Origin: Cycas panzhihuaensis
Taxonomy: Eukaryota > Cycadophyta
Direction: 5' to 3'
DNA: 64,000 nucleotides
NCBI GenBank assembly: GCA_023213395.1
Contig: CM041465.1
Coordinates: forward strand, 5,952,001 to 6,016,000
Shown: positions 1 to 9,386 of the stretch, piece after piece
Layout of the letters: the number at the start of each line of letters is the position of its first letter
Numbering within the stretch: the first letter of the stretch is position 1
The notes under the pieces: model-generated
Seen by the model: only the letters and a program-made list of their open reading frames with translations
Databases searched by the model: none
Told to the model about the DNA's origin: nothing
Position numbers and translations under genes: made by a program

Positions 1-31
1 TTAATTAAGCTTGTTAAGGAGGTTCATAACA
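1..31 (-). repeat. 3' LTR start of the gag-only Ty3 element (cut by window edge)
   Basis: These bases are nearly identical to 3567-3597. On the minus strand the LTR begins TGTTATGAACC, directly after a purine-rich tract. Only its first 31 bases are in the window. Confidence 0.85.
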
Positions 32-44
32 AGTCCTCCCTCTT
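32..44 (-). other. Polypurine tract of the gag-only Ty3 element
   Basis: On the minus strand AAGAGGGAGGACT directly precedes the LTR start. This is the expected place for the plus-strand DNA primer, and it shows that the element ends here without a pol region. Confidence 0.75.
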
Positions 45-52
45 GAGATGTT

Positions 53-1882
53 TCACCCACGAAACATAGTCGAACGATTGCAGTCCTTTAAACATATGCT
101 ATCCTTCATTGTAGTAGAGTCCATTAGGTGATTAGATGGATGTTGTATGGATTTGGAAGATTCTTCGTGTTGAAGACCTCGGCTATGTTTTTGGAACGCT
201 TGTGGTTGCTTCTTAAATTCTTCACCTTGGTCCTTGCGTGGTATGATTTTAGTTTTGTTCAATCCTTTTCCTGATAACGTGATGACTCTCCCTTCTTTCT
301 TAAACCGCATAAATTATTCATGAATATTCATTTCAAAGGTGGCGAGTGTACCGAGCCATTGGCTGCGTAGTACCATATCTACACCTTCAACATCGACGAC
401 ATAGAAATCTTCTATAATGCTAACTTCATTTAGCGTGAGGTTAAGGTTCTTCATTATACCTTGACTAGAGGTTACTTGTCTTCCTCCAATAGTGACCTGG
501 AAATGAGGAGTCCTTAATGGAAATAACCTTAATTGTTGTGCACAGTTTCGATCAATAAAATTATGTGTGCTCCCTGAATCTATCAAGATTGTTACAGCTT
601 GATTTTTGATAGATCCTTGTAGCTTTAGGGTATTTGATTGATTAAAACTGTTCATAAATGATAGTGACATTTGTGTATGGTCGATCTTGAAATTACTGTA
701 GTTTTCTTGATGTTCCGTATTAGAATAATTTCCTTGATTATTTTCTGATCCTTGTTCTTCTTCATCAATATTGTCATCCGCGAGTCGGATTGTATATAAC
801 TGGTTCTTTTGACAACGATGCCTAGGTTCCCACTTCTCCTCACATCTGAAGCATAGGTTTTTTCTTCTTAACTCTTCTTGCTCTGTTTTTGTTTTTTGAA
901 TGATTGGTTTAGCGGGTTGATTTGGAACGACTGATACGTGTCTGTGTTGAACACTTGGTAGAAGATCATGTTGACTAGGGGGAGGAATATAGAGATCTGT
1001 GCCCATTTTGCGTAATGTATTATGTTTATCTTCATGTATTTTGGCTAACTGTATTGCCTTATTAAGGTCCCTTGGTTCTTGAATTTTAACGTCAACTTGG
1101 ATCTCTGTTATCAGACCATCTATATATAACTGGATAAGTCGATTAGTCGGAATATCTTCTAACACATAGCTTAACCTCGTGAATGCTGCACTGTATTCTT
1201 CCACATAACCGCTTTGCTTTAATTTTCGTAACTCACAGTAATAATCGCGATTAGACACGGTTTCAAATCGCTCAATGAATAAACACATGAATTCTTTCCA
1301 GGTTGGTAGTTGATCTCGAAAAGAGGTTCGTTCGAGAAACTGCCACCATTCACATGCTATACCATCCATATGCAAGATGGCTAACGAAACTTGCTTTGCT
1401 GACTCAATCTCCATTAAGCGAAAATAGTTTTCCATTTGTTGGATCCATACCCTTGGCTCATGCGACTTTTGCTCCATATTAAAACGTTGTATAGTTATTT
1501 TTTCCAATTTTTTCTTTTTCTGTGTTTGGATATTTTGTAAACAATTGAAATATGCTTGAAAACCCACTATCTTTTGTTCTTCAGGGGCTAGATTACGATA
1601 CTCATTAAGGTATTTCCTGATAGCTTCATTCTCAAGTTAATTGGAGTCATCGAGGATTAGAATTTTTTAACGATCGATTTCTAGTATGAGACCACGACTC
1701 ATGGCTTCATCCTCAGAATCAGGAACGATCATATCTTCTTTCCCCTTCGCTGCTATGATTGTCAATTTATCCAATATCTGGTGTAATGTATGATTTAATA
1801 GAGCATTTGATGTCTGGACTGCTTCGTGGACTGCTTGAGTGATCGGTTCGATGATCTCTTTTTGAACAGTATCGTCTGCCAT
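53..1882 (-). pseudogene. Ty3/gypsy gag-protease, broken by three in-frame stops
   Basis: The frame starts at the ATG at 1880-1882 (MADDTVQKEI) and stays in one phase to 53, about 610 codons, interrupted by TAA at 1667-1669, 1637-1639 and 314-316. The N-terminal part is predicted helical. A retrotransposon Gag domain follows (motif WWQFLERTSF near 1340, KLKQSGYVEEYSAAF near 1210). Then come a CCHC-like knuckle (CFRCEEKWEPRHRC, near 820-865) and a retropepsin with the active-site motif LIDSGSTHNFID near 550-585. The frame ends about 10 codons before the polypurine tract, where pol would normally follow. In this family Gag forms the particle and the protease processes it. The stops make this copy inactive unless read through. 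Confidence 0.85.
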
Positions 1883-3328
1883 ATCTTCAGTATTTAATAT
1901 TTTAACAATCGTATAAATATGATTCCACTGTTTGACGGTCGTGTTTAGAGTGCCACTGCAAGTCTCTGCTTCTCTTGTTAATTTCTTTTACACTTGTGTA
2001 TAAATTTCACAAGCTGAATGAAGCTTTGTAAAAGGACCGTCACACGCTTTCAATACTTATCAAATTTTGCGAAACTTTTGACCAAGAATAAGCAGTTAAT
2101 TTAAATAAATTGACCGATCACGAGGCCTATTTGAGAAGATCAATAATAGGGATAGATAAAGAAGAATTTGGTCAAATATCCCCTGTTCACAATTGTTAAT
2201 AGATTGAATGGAGACGTGAATTAGGAAAAGTCAAGGCCTAAATTGTCTCACATAAGTTAACAATACTGTTTACCCAATGTTATGACAACAAGGATTTAGA
2301 TGAAGATCTTAAAAATTATTGATATGGCTAGTATAATTGAATGTTTAAGATATATGATTAATAGAGTGAAAATAATGGTTATATCTAATTAATAGAGTGT
2401 AACAAAATGATATTACAATTAAAGGTTAATTAAGATTATACTTTGGAAACATTAATATGAAGTTTAATGAGATATTAATATATGAGATATATTAAAGTTT
2501 ATGAGAACTTAATATATATCTCTTTCAATTATAGATCGTAATATACTCTCTAATAAAAGTGTATTGAAATGAAATAAAATATATATTAATGAATGCGACT
2601 TATGTCAGCGATTTGGCGTTATATAAAATAACGCAAGAAGTAAGGATATTGGAAAACGCAATACGTTTTTAGTAATATCACTTATAAGCAAAATGTAAAA
2701 AGTAAAAAACCAAAGGATATCACTGGTATGGTTTCCGTACAGCAAAACCGTGAAAACGGAAGATGGCTAATGGATGACTAAGCTTCAATGCAGTGTACTA
2801 AGACGCAGAAACTAATGTATAGAAAACGCCTAAGATCGGGAACGAGGGTACTAAGATACCGAGAACGGGACGGATAGAAACGCAGAGGAAGGATGCAGAA
2901 ATCAACATAGAGGCAGACACGAAGGACGCAGATAGAGACAACAGACGCTGAGACGAGAATAAAATAGAATGACTAGAATTGGCCGTGACTAGAAACTGGC
3001 AGTGATTAGAATTGGCAGTGACTAGAAACTGGTAGTGACTAGAACTGGCAGTGACTAGAATCTGGACGCAAACCAGTCCAGCGGTAGATAGCAACAAGAA
3101 ACCAGTGACTAGATTCAGGCAAGAAATCTGTGACGAGAAACCAGTTAGCAGAACAAAGAATAGCGTCTGGTATAATGTGTTCTTTCTCACGTTTATGTTT
3201 ACTGCTCTATTAAGCAACCAATAAGTTAATTGCTATTGTGCTATGATATTAGGTGATGCCCAGGAATATTGTTCTGAGATTACTTGCAATGGTCTGTAAG
3301 CTCTTGTCCCATAGGTGCCAGAAGTTTT
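1883..3328 (-). other. Leader of the gag-only Ty3 element
   Basis: This is the untranslated region between priming site and gag. It is AT-rich near gag, with a block of short tandem repeats at 2971-3065. An open frame at 2798-3217 has repetitive composition and no recognisable domain. Confidence 0.6.
2971..3065. repeat. Short tandem repeat of about 16-17 bp
   Basis: Five to six imperfect copies of a unit like GTGACTAGAA(A)CTGGCA lie head to tail in the leader of the gag-only Ty3 element. Confidence 0.75.
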
Positions 3329-3340
3329 GCTCTGATACCA
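3329..3340 (-). other. Primer binding site (initiator Met tRNA)
   Basis: The minus strand reads TGGTATCAGAGC, two bases inside the 5' LTR end. This is the standard plant site complementary to the 3' end of initiator methionine tRNA. Confidence 0.9.
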
Positions 3341-3342
3341 CT

Positions 3343-3597
3343 TGTTAAGACCCTTGTTCGTAACTAGGCCCAATCGACAATTTACCCCAAAAGAGTACAC
3401 AGGTGAGCACAAGAATACTTGATTTGATAAATAGTCAAAACTATATTTGATTGATAAAAGTTGAATTGATATTCATATTACAATTTGTGCCCAATTTTAT
3501 ATGCATATTGGGCCCTTTTATGGAGGGTTATGTCCTTTCAATAGTGCCTATTCATTTAACAATTAATTAATTAAGCTTGTTAAGGAGGTTCATAACA
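3343..3597 (-). repeat. 5' LTR of the gag-only Ty3 element
   Basis: 255 bp bounded by TG..CA (TGTTATGAACC to GGGTCTTAACA on the minus strand), next to the priming site. Its outer end matches 1-31. Confidence 0.85.
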
Positions 3598-3879
3598 CTA
3601 TCCTTCATCTCCATCCACTAAACACAAAGGCAAACATGGGATCAAGAGAGACTTAAGAGAGAAAGTAGCTCTCACAAAATGGGGAGGTAAGAATGAATCT
3701 CCTCCATTGAGCTTTTAATTTTATATTGAGAGAGGGAGCATTAGAGTTAGGTGAAATGAAATTACACATAATGCAAATGAAAGTGTATTCCACTTAAGTG
3801 ATTTAATTTAAAGTTCACTTAAGGCCCTTTTTCGAAATAATCAACTAATATAATAACCTTGTGACATTAACCCTTTTCA
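3598..3879 (-). repeat. Copia-type LTR fragment, same family as 33277-33566
   Basis: About 280 bp closely similar to 33282-33566, covering almost the whole 290 bp LTR of element G. The first few bases at the left are cut off exactly where the gag-only Ty3 element is inserted. On the minus strand it holds a TATA-like stretch (AATATAAAA) and CT-rich sequence. No polypurine tract follows, so this is a solo or 5' LTR. Confidence 0.75.
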
Positions 3880-4612
3880 ATATAACTATAAATAGGTAAT
3901 TGTGCAGTCAATCCTTTGATATGTAGATTGAATATCAATAAACACATAGATAAAATTAACACATAATGGTGAATATATATGTGCAACTAAATATATTTCA
4001 TTGGGTAATTAGAGTATTGATCGTTGAAATATATTAATATGGCTACTGATATATACAACAACAAATAAATTTTATCAAATGATAATGAAAAAAATATTAC
4101 AGCCAATAAATATAAAGACAACTAAAATAATATATATGGCTAATTAAAAATACACAATGATTTATTGCAATCAACGACTAACTGAATATATTCCAAACAT
4201 ATGGTTGATCAAATCAAATTTGGATGATAATTGAATTTACATTAGGTGACATCATAATATACACATAGGGATATAATATTTCATATGGGTGGACAAATAT
4301 ATTTCACTCTAGTATAATGTAATATTATCACTGAAAAAAAATATTTTGATAAAATAATACATTGAGTATACCTTAATATAGTTCTACCATATTTATCATC
4401 TCACAGCTCTGTAATGACTCACTAGGGCTCTACACTTTTCCATTGGTCATTTCATATCAACAAAGGGTTGATAATCATCTGCAACTGGTTGTATGACATA
4501 TCTCCTCATACGGGTGACCTCATTCACCTCTTAACTACTCAACAGACATCAAAATCACATCCACATAATCCTAGGACATCCACATCCACATAAGCTTGGT
4601 GGCATCATCGAA
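3880..4612. other. AT-rich stretch without a recognisable gene
   Basis: No coding region or repeat could be assigned. It may be decayed interior of the minus-strand element whose LTR begins at 10650, because element A separates the two. Confidence 0.4.
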
Positions 4613-4617
4613 TAAAG
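4613..4617. repeat. Target-site duplication of element A (left)
   Basis: TAAAG, repeated exactly at 10551-10555. It defines the outer ends of element A. Confidence 0.9.
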
Positions 4618-5041
4618 TGTTGGGTTTAATGCTCATCATCCCACTCCCGCCTTCAAACCCAGAGTACCCACCTCACTCTCATCAATTTACACATGTGGGT
4701 GCTCACATGTGTAGGTAAGTATAAGGTTTTATTTAAGTTATTTTGAGTTAAGTTTATATTATTTTATTGTTATTTAAATTTTAGGGGTTAAGGAGTTTCA
4801 TACCTCCCCCAAACTATATATTTTGAGGGGTGTGCAATCCTGGTGTCTTTACACATCACCTTTATTGTGGACATTTGTAATACTCTCTTCACAATAATGG
4901 ATTAAATACAAAGGAGTCTTATTTATGCAACAATGATGTATTGATCAATGATTATTTGTTTAAGTTCTACCATGTTCTCCATCAGATTTATTTTCCTACA
5001 TTTGGTATCAGATCCATTTGGGCCTGCATTTTTTTCCAACA
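4618..5041 (+). repeat. 5' LTR of element A
   Basis: 424 bp, TGTTGGGTT to TTCCAACA. It is similar along its length to 10112-10550 and, in its first half, to the LTRs of element B. Its last 40 bases contain a second priming-site-like motif (TTTGGTATCAGA at 5001-5012). Confidence 0.88.
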
Positions 5042-5043
5042 TT

Positions 5044-5055
5044 TAGAATCAGAGC
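5044..5055 (+). other. Primer binding site of element A (degenerate)
   Basis: TAGAATCAGAGC, two mismatches to the initiator-Met site TGGTATCAGAGC, two bases after the LTR end. Confidence 0.7.
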
Positions 5056-5384
5056 GACAAGATCTATTAGCATTTTACTGGCCTATTGAAGTTTTTTATG
5101 AAGAGCATGAAGATTTATTGATATCTGTAGTAGATCTACTCATAAGGTTGAAAATATTGGTCATATTCATTTTCTACAAAGTTTATTAGCAAGTTTCTTA
5201 TTTTTTCTATTAGAGATTTGATTATTCTTGAGTTATATTTGTGAAATAGCAAAGATATTTTAGATTTATTTTCATATTTATGTAGGTGCATAGTTGTAAA
5301 CAATAAATATCAAGTTTTTATCACTCTATAAGAGGTTTTATCAATAAAGTTTTATATATTTTTATCAAATATTTGATATTTTCC

Positions 5385-5990
5385 AAGCATATTTTATCTA
5401 TTTATCAAATATCTTTTACAGATCTATGTAGGAGCACAGCTGCAAGTAATATTTATTCAAATTTTCTTCAGATATGCTATATATTTTTTCAGATATACTA
5501 TTTTATTAATTATTTTACCATTTTCTGGTTTATTTATTTCAAATCTATAACATTTGCTTTAGATCTGTAATATTGGCTATAGATCTATAATATTTACTTT
5601 ATATCTGCAATATTTATTTCAGATCTACTTATTTCATCAAATATATTACCATTTTCTGGTTTATTTATTTTAGATCTACAATATTTATTTTAGATCTATA
5701 ATATTAGCTATAGGTCTATAATATTTACTTTATATCTACAATATTTATTTTAGATCTACTATATATTCTTCAGATCTGCTTATTTCATCAAATATTTCAC
5801 CATTTTCTGGTTTATTTATTTCAGATCTATAATATTGGCTATAGATCTATAATATTTACTTTATATCTATAATACTTACTTCAGATTTATAATATTTGTT
5901 CAAATTTTCTTTTAGATCTCTATATTTTATTATATATTTGATCATTTTTTTTAAGTTCTTTTTCAGATCTACAAGTTGTGGTACATATTC
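5385..5990 (+). repeat. AGATCT-rich repeated leader of element A
   Basis: Imperfect units of about 130-150 bp built from short modules around AGATCTATAATATT and TTTTCTGGTTTATTTATT, with copies of the latter near 5520, 5650 and 5802. Similar sequence is in element B (about 40640-41110), and a short part is in F (about 32400-32640). It is untranslated leader, possibly involved in packaging; its role is unknown. Confidence 0.75.
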
Positions 5991-6544
5991 AACCTAACAA
6001 ACCATATATTACAGCATATTTGTCTACTGGAAGAATCAGAAGTCAATTTGCTATAGTTTCACCACAGCTATATTACCAGGTTCTAAGGCTTTATTTTTAG
6101 ATTTAAACATATATATATTTTTTAGTTTTCTAATATATCTGCTCCAACATATTTGAAAGATTTCAGATACAAATATATATGTATTCTTATTTATTTGATA
6201 TATTTCCATCACATTATTTTTCCTATATCTCAGATATAAATATATATACTTCTTATTTATTTGATTTATTTTTCATCAATATATTTAAAGGATCTAGTTC
6301 TTGCCTTCATTCTCCATATTCAGATACTCTTTCATATTCATAAGATAAAGACCAATAATTAAAATTTAAGGAAAAATATAGCCATAACACAATACTCCTC
6401 TAGAGGGAGATCTAAGACTTTTATATTTTATATAAATATATATATCTTTAATATTTCTCTGTTATATTTTACATTTACTCCATTTGAATATAGGCCCCAA
6501 AAGCCTGTGTGGTGGTGAGATCTGATGAGCCAAATCTCTCTTTT

Positions 6545-6720
6545 TTGACCTAATACAGGGTTGAAAGCACAAAATAATCATCTTCCCCATTCCAAATTTT
6601 GCTTGGCAAACCATCCATCCCTAGAATTGCTTGAGGAATACACTCATGTTGCACTTCTGAGGGAAGTTTAAACCCTGAGTCTACAATTGTTAGAAGTAAC
6701 TCTGGTTTCAAAAGAAATCT
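6545..6720 (-). pseudogene. UAP56: Captured fragment of UAP56/SUB2 DEAD-box RNA helicase
   Basis: About 57 codons open on the minus strand, including [14 protein letters not shown] and [16 protein letters not shown]. This is the Q-motif region of UAP56, the mRNA-export and splicing helicase of the TREX complex. The next stretch corresponds to motif I, but the Walker A lysine-threonine (normally SGMGKT) has decayed to WNGED, and a stop follows VLSTLY. Only about one eighth of the 430-residue family protein is present, so it cannot work as a helicase. It is the last fragment of the block and is fused upstream to an unassigned piece. Confidence 0.88.
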
Positions 6721-6734
6721 CAAAAGCCTGTCAA

Positions 6735-6890
6735 ACTGTACAACTGTTGTAGCTTATTCTTTAAGATTGACTGTACAAAACTCACATCAGATCTACCAAC
6801 CATCATTGGAAAAGAATCAGAAGAGGCATCAAATATATGCCACAGAGTTCTTTCAAGTTCCTGTCTATTATTATCTTCAAGTAACAGATA
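6735..6890 (-). pseudogene. Captured gene fragment, unassigned
   Basis: An open minus-strand stretch of about 55 codons with ordinary protein composition: LLTYLLLEDNNRQELERT, then TLWHIFDASSDSFPMMVG and [11 protein letters not shown]. It lies between two fragments from known host genes, in the same orientation and in a different frame from the piece before it. I do not recognise the parent. The helical, leucine-rich look suggests part of a larger soluble protein. It may also continue the preceding piece through a frameshift. Confidence 0.45.
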
Positions 6891-6892
6891 GG

Positions 6893-6992
6893 TTAATAGA
6901 ATTATTATTAACTATTAGAGACGTAAGGTTGTCAGCCCATTGTCGAAGCCAATCAATTGAGATCTAGTAAAAAGGTTCTTCTGGGTCAAATA
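6893..6992 (-). pseudogene. Captured gene fragment with WLRQWAD motif (possibly DUSP-type)
   Basis: The minus-strand frame reads VRSILVEVPIFDPEEPFY, a stop, then ISIDWLRQWADNL. The Trp-Leu-x-Gln-Trp pattern recalls the DUSP domain of plant ubiquitin-specific proteases, but this rests on one short motif. It sits between the TRM1 piece and the unassigned piece. Confidence 0.35.
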
Positions 6993-7045
6993 TAGGCACC
7001 TCAACAAGAATAGATCTTACCTCGCTTTTGCACTATGCCACATTC

Positions 7046-7175
7046 TATAACATATCATTCATATTCTGTAGATAAGTCTCTATTCACAACCTGAGTTTTA
7101 TTGTAAAAGATATCATTGTCGTGCAAAAGTATTTCAGTGTCACCTTCCTTGAGGATGGTATATTGATTGGGATCA
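7046..7175 (-). pseudogene. TRM1: Captured fragment of TRM1-type tRNA guanine-N2 methyltransferase
   Basis: The minus-strand frame carries YTILKEGDTEILLH and DIFYNKTQVVNRDLS. This is the N-terminal region of the TRM1 family, which makes N2,N2-dimethylguanosine at position 26 of tRNAs; plant members have EGxAEIL and NEVFYNKTQVVNRDMS here. The frame ends at a TGA after about 40 recognisable codons. Upstream the same phase continues with two stops (7170-7260) and may be further N-terminal sequence of this gene or the tail of the NAP1-related piece. Catalytic motifs are absent. Confidence 0.75.
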
Positions 7176-7272
7176 TAGGGCATCTACTTATTGGGTGACT
7201 TGGACTTTCCTCTATTACTCTTATTCTAGCATTCTTCGACCATTTCTCCTAAAGTAAGAGAGTTGTGGAACC

Positions 7273-7860
7273 TCAGATATCATCAGCATCGTCCTCCTCT
7301 TCTTGTTCTTCCTCATCATCATCAGAACCATCATTGTCTTTGTCAAGCTCATCATCATCATCATCATCATCTTCCTCATAATCTTCTTCATCAACTTCGT
7401 TGTTAAAGTATTTCAGGGGATTTGGCCACAGATCCTCCTTAATAATTTCTGCTACCTCATCGTGCATTGCATCAGAAGGATCCTTCTGCTGGGTCTCACT
7501 AAACCATTTCAAGAAACTTTCTTCTTAAAAAGGTCATTTCTTGCTTTATTTATCCAGACCAACACCATTTGGTAAGTCCATGCCATCTTTCCATTTTACA
7601 GGAGAGCTTGATATTGATGTGGTTCCCTCATTAGAAAACTGAAATACTTTCACCGGCTTTATATCTTCAAAATAAGGATTAGGACGTAATGTAAAAGTGA
7701 TACTGTACCCTGACTTTACATCTTTAAAATCTTCAATGTCGAGAGATTATAGGTACTTGAAAACCTTCTGATTGTTTTCAGTTAGCAGATCATACAATGC
7801 AGAATGACTTAGAAATGTTGTAAGCCAGAAATTGGGGATTGTGTAAATGATAACATTTTG
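7273..7860 (-). pseudogene. NRP1: Captured NAP1-related protein (SET-type histone chaperone), intronless
   Basis: About 196 codons stay in one minus-strand frame with only four stops and no frameshift. Motifs of the NAP1/SET fold are present in order: [56 protein letters not shown], and [16 protein letters not shown], followed by the acidic tail (7273-7400, Asp/Glu-rich). Plant NRP proteins are nuclear H2A-H2B chaperones of about 250 residues, so the last three quarters is represented. Plant NRP genes have several introns in this region; their absence points to capture from spliced mRNA. At least one stop (K-TGA-P where K-R-P is expected) fits a C-to-T change. It is the first fragment of the block. 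Confidence 0.88.
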
Positions 7861-8015
7861 CTTCTCATAAACTAGTTGTCATATTCTAGTTCCTCACAAC
7901 ACAGCGGTAACATCCATAACCATAGCAACATCACAAAGATCAACGCAGGCCACGTGACTGGTAATTCATGCCAATGATTGTGGCAACATATCACGACGGT
8001 GGCGGCCCAAGTTTT

Positions 8016-9386
8016 AAGAATTCAAATTTTTATTTTTCATTTTTATAAAGTTTTCAAAAAGTAAATTATTTTGTATAAAATTTCAATTCTAGGCGATTAA
8101 AGGACATAAGCCCCCCTTGACCCTCGCCCCCAGTTTCATTCTACTTTATGTGACCTTAACATATTGCTAAAAGGGGTCAATTTACTTTTTAAAAACTTTT
8201 TTCTTCTTTTTGTTTTTTAATTTTTTCATTTTACATAAGGTACCTTACAAAGTTTTGCCATATCTTCTCACTGGGTCATCAGTTTTTGACAAAACTTATC
8301 CCATTGCATTTATCATTTTTTGTAGTGTGATTTTGATTGATCATATGACCTATTTGGGGTTGATTTGACCCATTTTTAGTCAGTTTAAAGTCAAACAGCA
8401 AATTTTTTAGCCTTTTTAAACTATTTTTACAAAATCACTTTTCTATCAGATTATATTTTATCACCGGGAGATTGTTTTCTACCTAGATCTATTTTGAAGT
8501 CATCTATTATCAACAAACTTCATCACCATCTATTCATTCTATTTTTTAAGATTTATTTTAATCATTATTTTAATCGACCAAAGTGACACTTTAGTGTTTT
8601 TCTAACATTTTTTAAATATTTTACCATAAAAGTACCTGTTGCCATTTTCATTATAACTTTTTTGTTTTACATCAGAATTTAAATCCATTAGGTTCATTGG
8701 GAAGCTAACTCATTCCTCTTCAAATTAACACTATTTTTTATAAGTTCTAAAGTGTTTTTATAGATTTTCAAATCCATCAAAGTTGAGGTACTTAATAGCC
8801 TCTAATCTGACATTATTACACATTTTTTATATATTACTTCTCAAAACTTTTAATTGAAAAGTATATTGAGCAGTATTCCAAACTATATTTAACTATTTTA
8901 CATTATTCTATAATTATTTATTAGTATTTTTATAATATTTTGAGCCCAAGGCTCTTGTTAAGCCTCAAAAGAAGGTCTATATATTTGGTTCCTTAAATCT
9001 TGACTTGCAGGAACTCGTTTTCAAAACGATTAATTCCATTGTATAGTTCTTTCATTAATCTTTAATTTGGTAAAGTTTCATTATATTCTGACATTGTTTA
9101 ATACAACTTTGAATCTGTTAAACTTGAGAATTCAAGTATATCCTAATAGGATTATCTTAAGAACTTTTTAATTTTTCATCATCAAAATTTTTCATCATTA
9201 AAGTTTGAATTTAGATTTACATAATTAAGAGGATCTTAGTTACATTTAAAATTTGCTTATAAACTCATTATATTTTAAATTTTATCTAAAATTATATCTT
9301 ATAAGTTTGGTATATTTGTTGATTTATTGAGTTCTTTGACTTAGTAAAAGTATATTCTTTTTTTATGTACTAAAGTTTTATATATA
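8016..9386 (+). other. Downstream leader of element A
   Basis: AT-rich, non-coding. Homologous to element B at about 43350-44659 and, more distantly, to element C at about 25080-26500. Shared landmarks include a purine-poor stretch ending in ACATAAGGT and the phrase TTGATTGATCATATGACC. Confidence 0.7.

Larger units (their letters stand above)
1..3597 (-). mobile_element. Non-autonomous Ty3/gypsy element, gag-protease only
   Basis: The element reads on the minus strand. Its 5' LTR is at the right (3343-3597), followed by a priming site, a 1.45 kb leader, a gag-protease reading frame and a polypurine tract. The 3' LTR starts at 31 and runs out of the window to the left. The first 31 bases match the outer end of the right LTR (3567-3597). 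Only about 3.3 kb separates the LTRs, and no RT, RNase H or integrase coding was found. This matches the class called TR-GAG: LTR elements that keep Gag and borrow pol functions. It is inserted in an older copia-type LTR that continues at 3598. The far LTR and target duplication lie outside the window. Confidence 0.85.
6300..8015 (-). other. Captured host-gene block in element A
   Basis: The leader matches element B up to about 6290 and again from about 8020; between these points the two differ completely. Read on the minus strand, the block joins, in order, a NAP1-related protein fragment, a TRM1 fragment, a WLRQWAD-containing piece, an unassigned open piece and a UAP56 fragment. All share one orientation, opposite to the element. 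Each fragment is a short interior part of a protein, joined without visible introns. The pattern fits chimaeric cDNA capture during reverse transcription. A nested carrier such as a Helitron cannot be excluded. Confidence 0.8.

Noticed and set aside
2798-3217. 139-codon open frame on the minus strand
   Set aside because: It lies in the leader between priming site and gag, is built partly from a 16-17 bp repeat and has no domain; best read as non-coding.
5001-5012. Priming site of element A with LTR ending at 5000
   Set aside because: Similarity with the 3' LTR continues 41 bases further, and only the end at 5041/10550 gives the perfect TAAAG duplication.
5385-5990. CRISPR-like regular repeat
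   Set aside because: Units are imperfect, AT-rich and degenerate, with no constant spacer length, in a plant retrotransposon leader.
7303-7575. Plus-strand 90-codon hydrophobic frame
   Set aside because: It is the antisense shadow of the acidic tail of the NAP1-related fragment (GAT/GAA repeats read as ATC/TTC).
6300-8015. Helitron or Pack-MULE carrying the gene fragments
   Set aside because: I saw no convincing terminal inverted repeats, target duplications or Helitron-type 3' hairpin at the block edges, and the sister element has its cargo at the same place. This is not excluded, only less likely.
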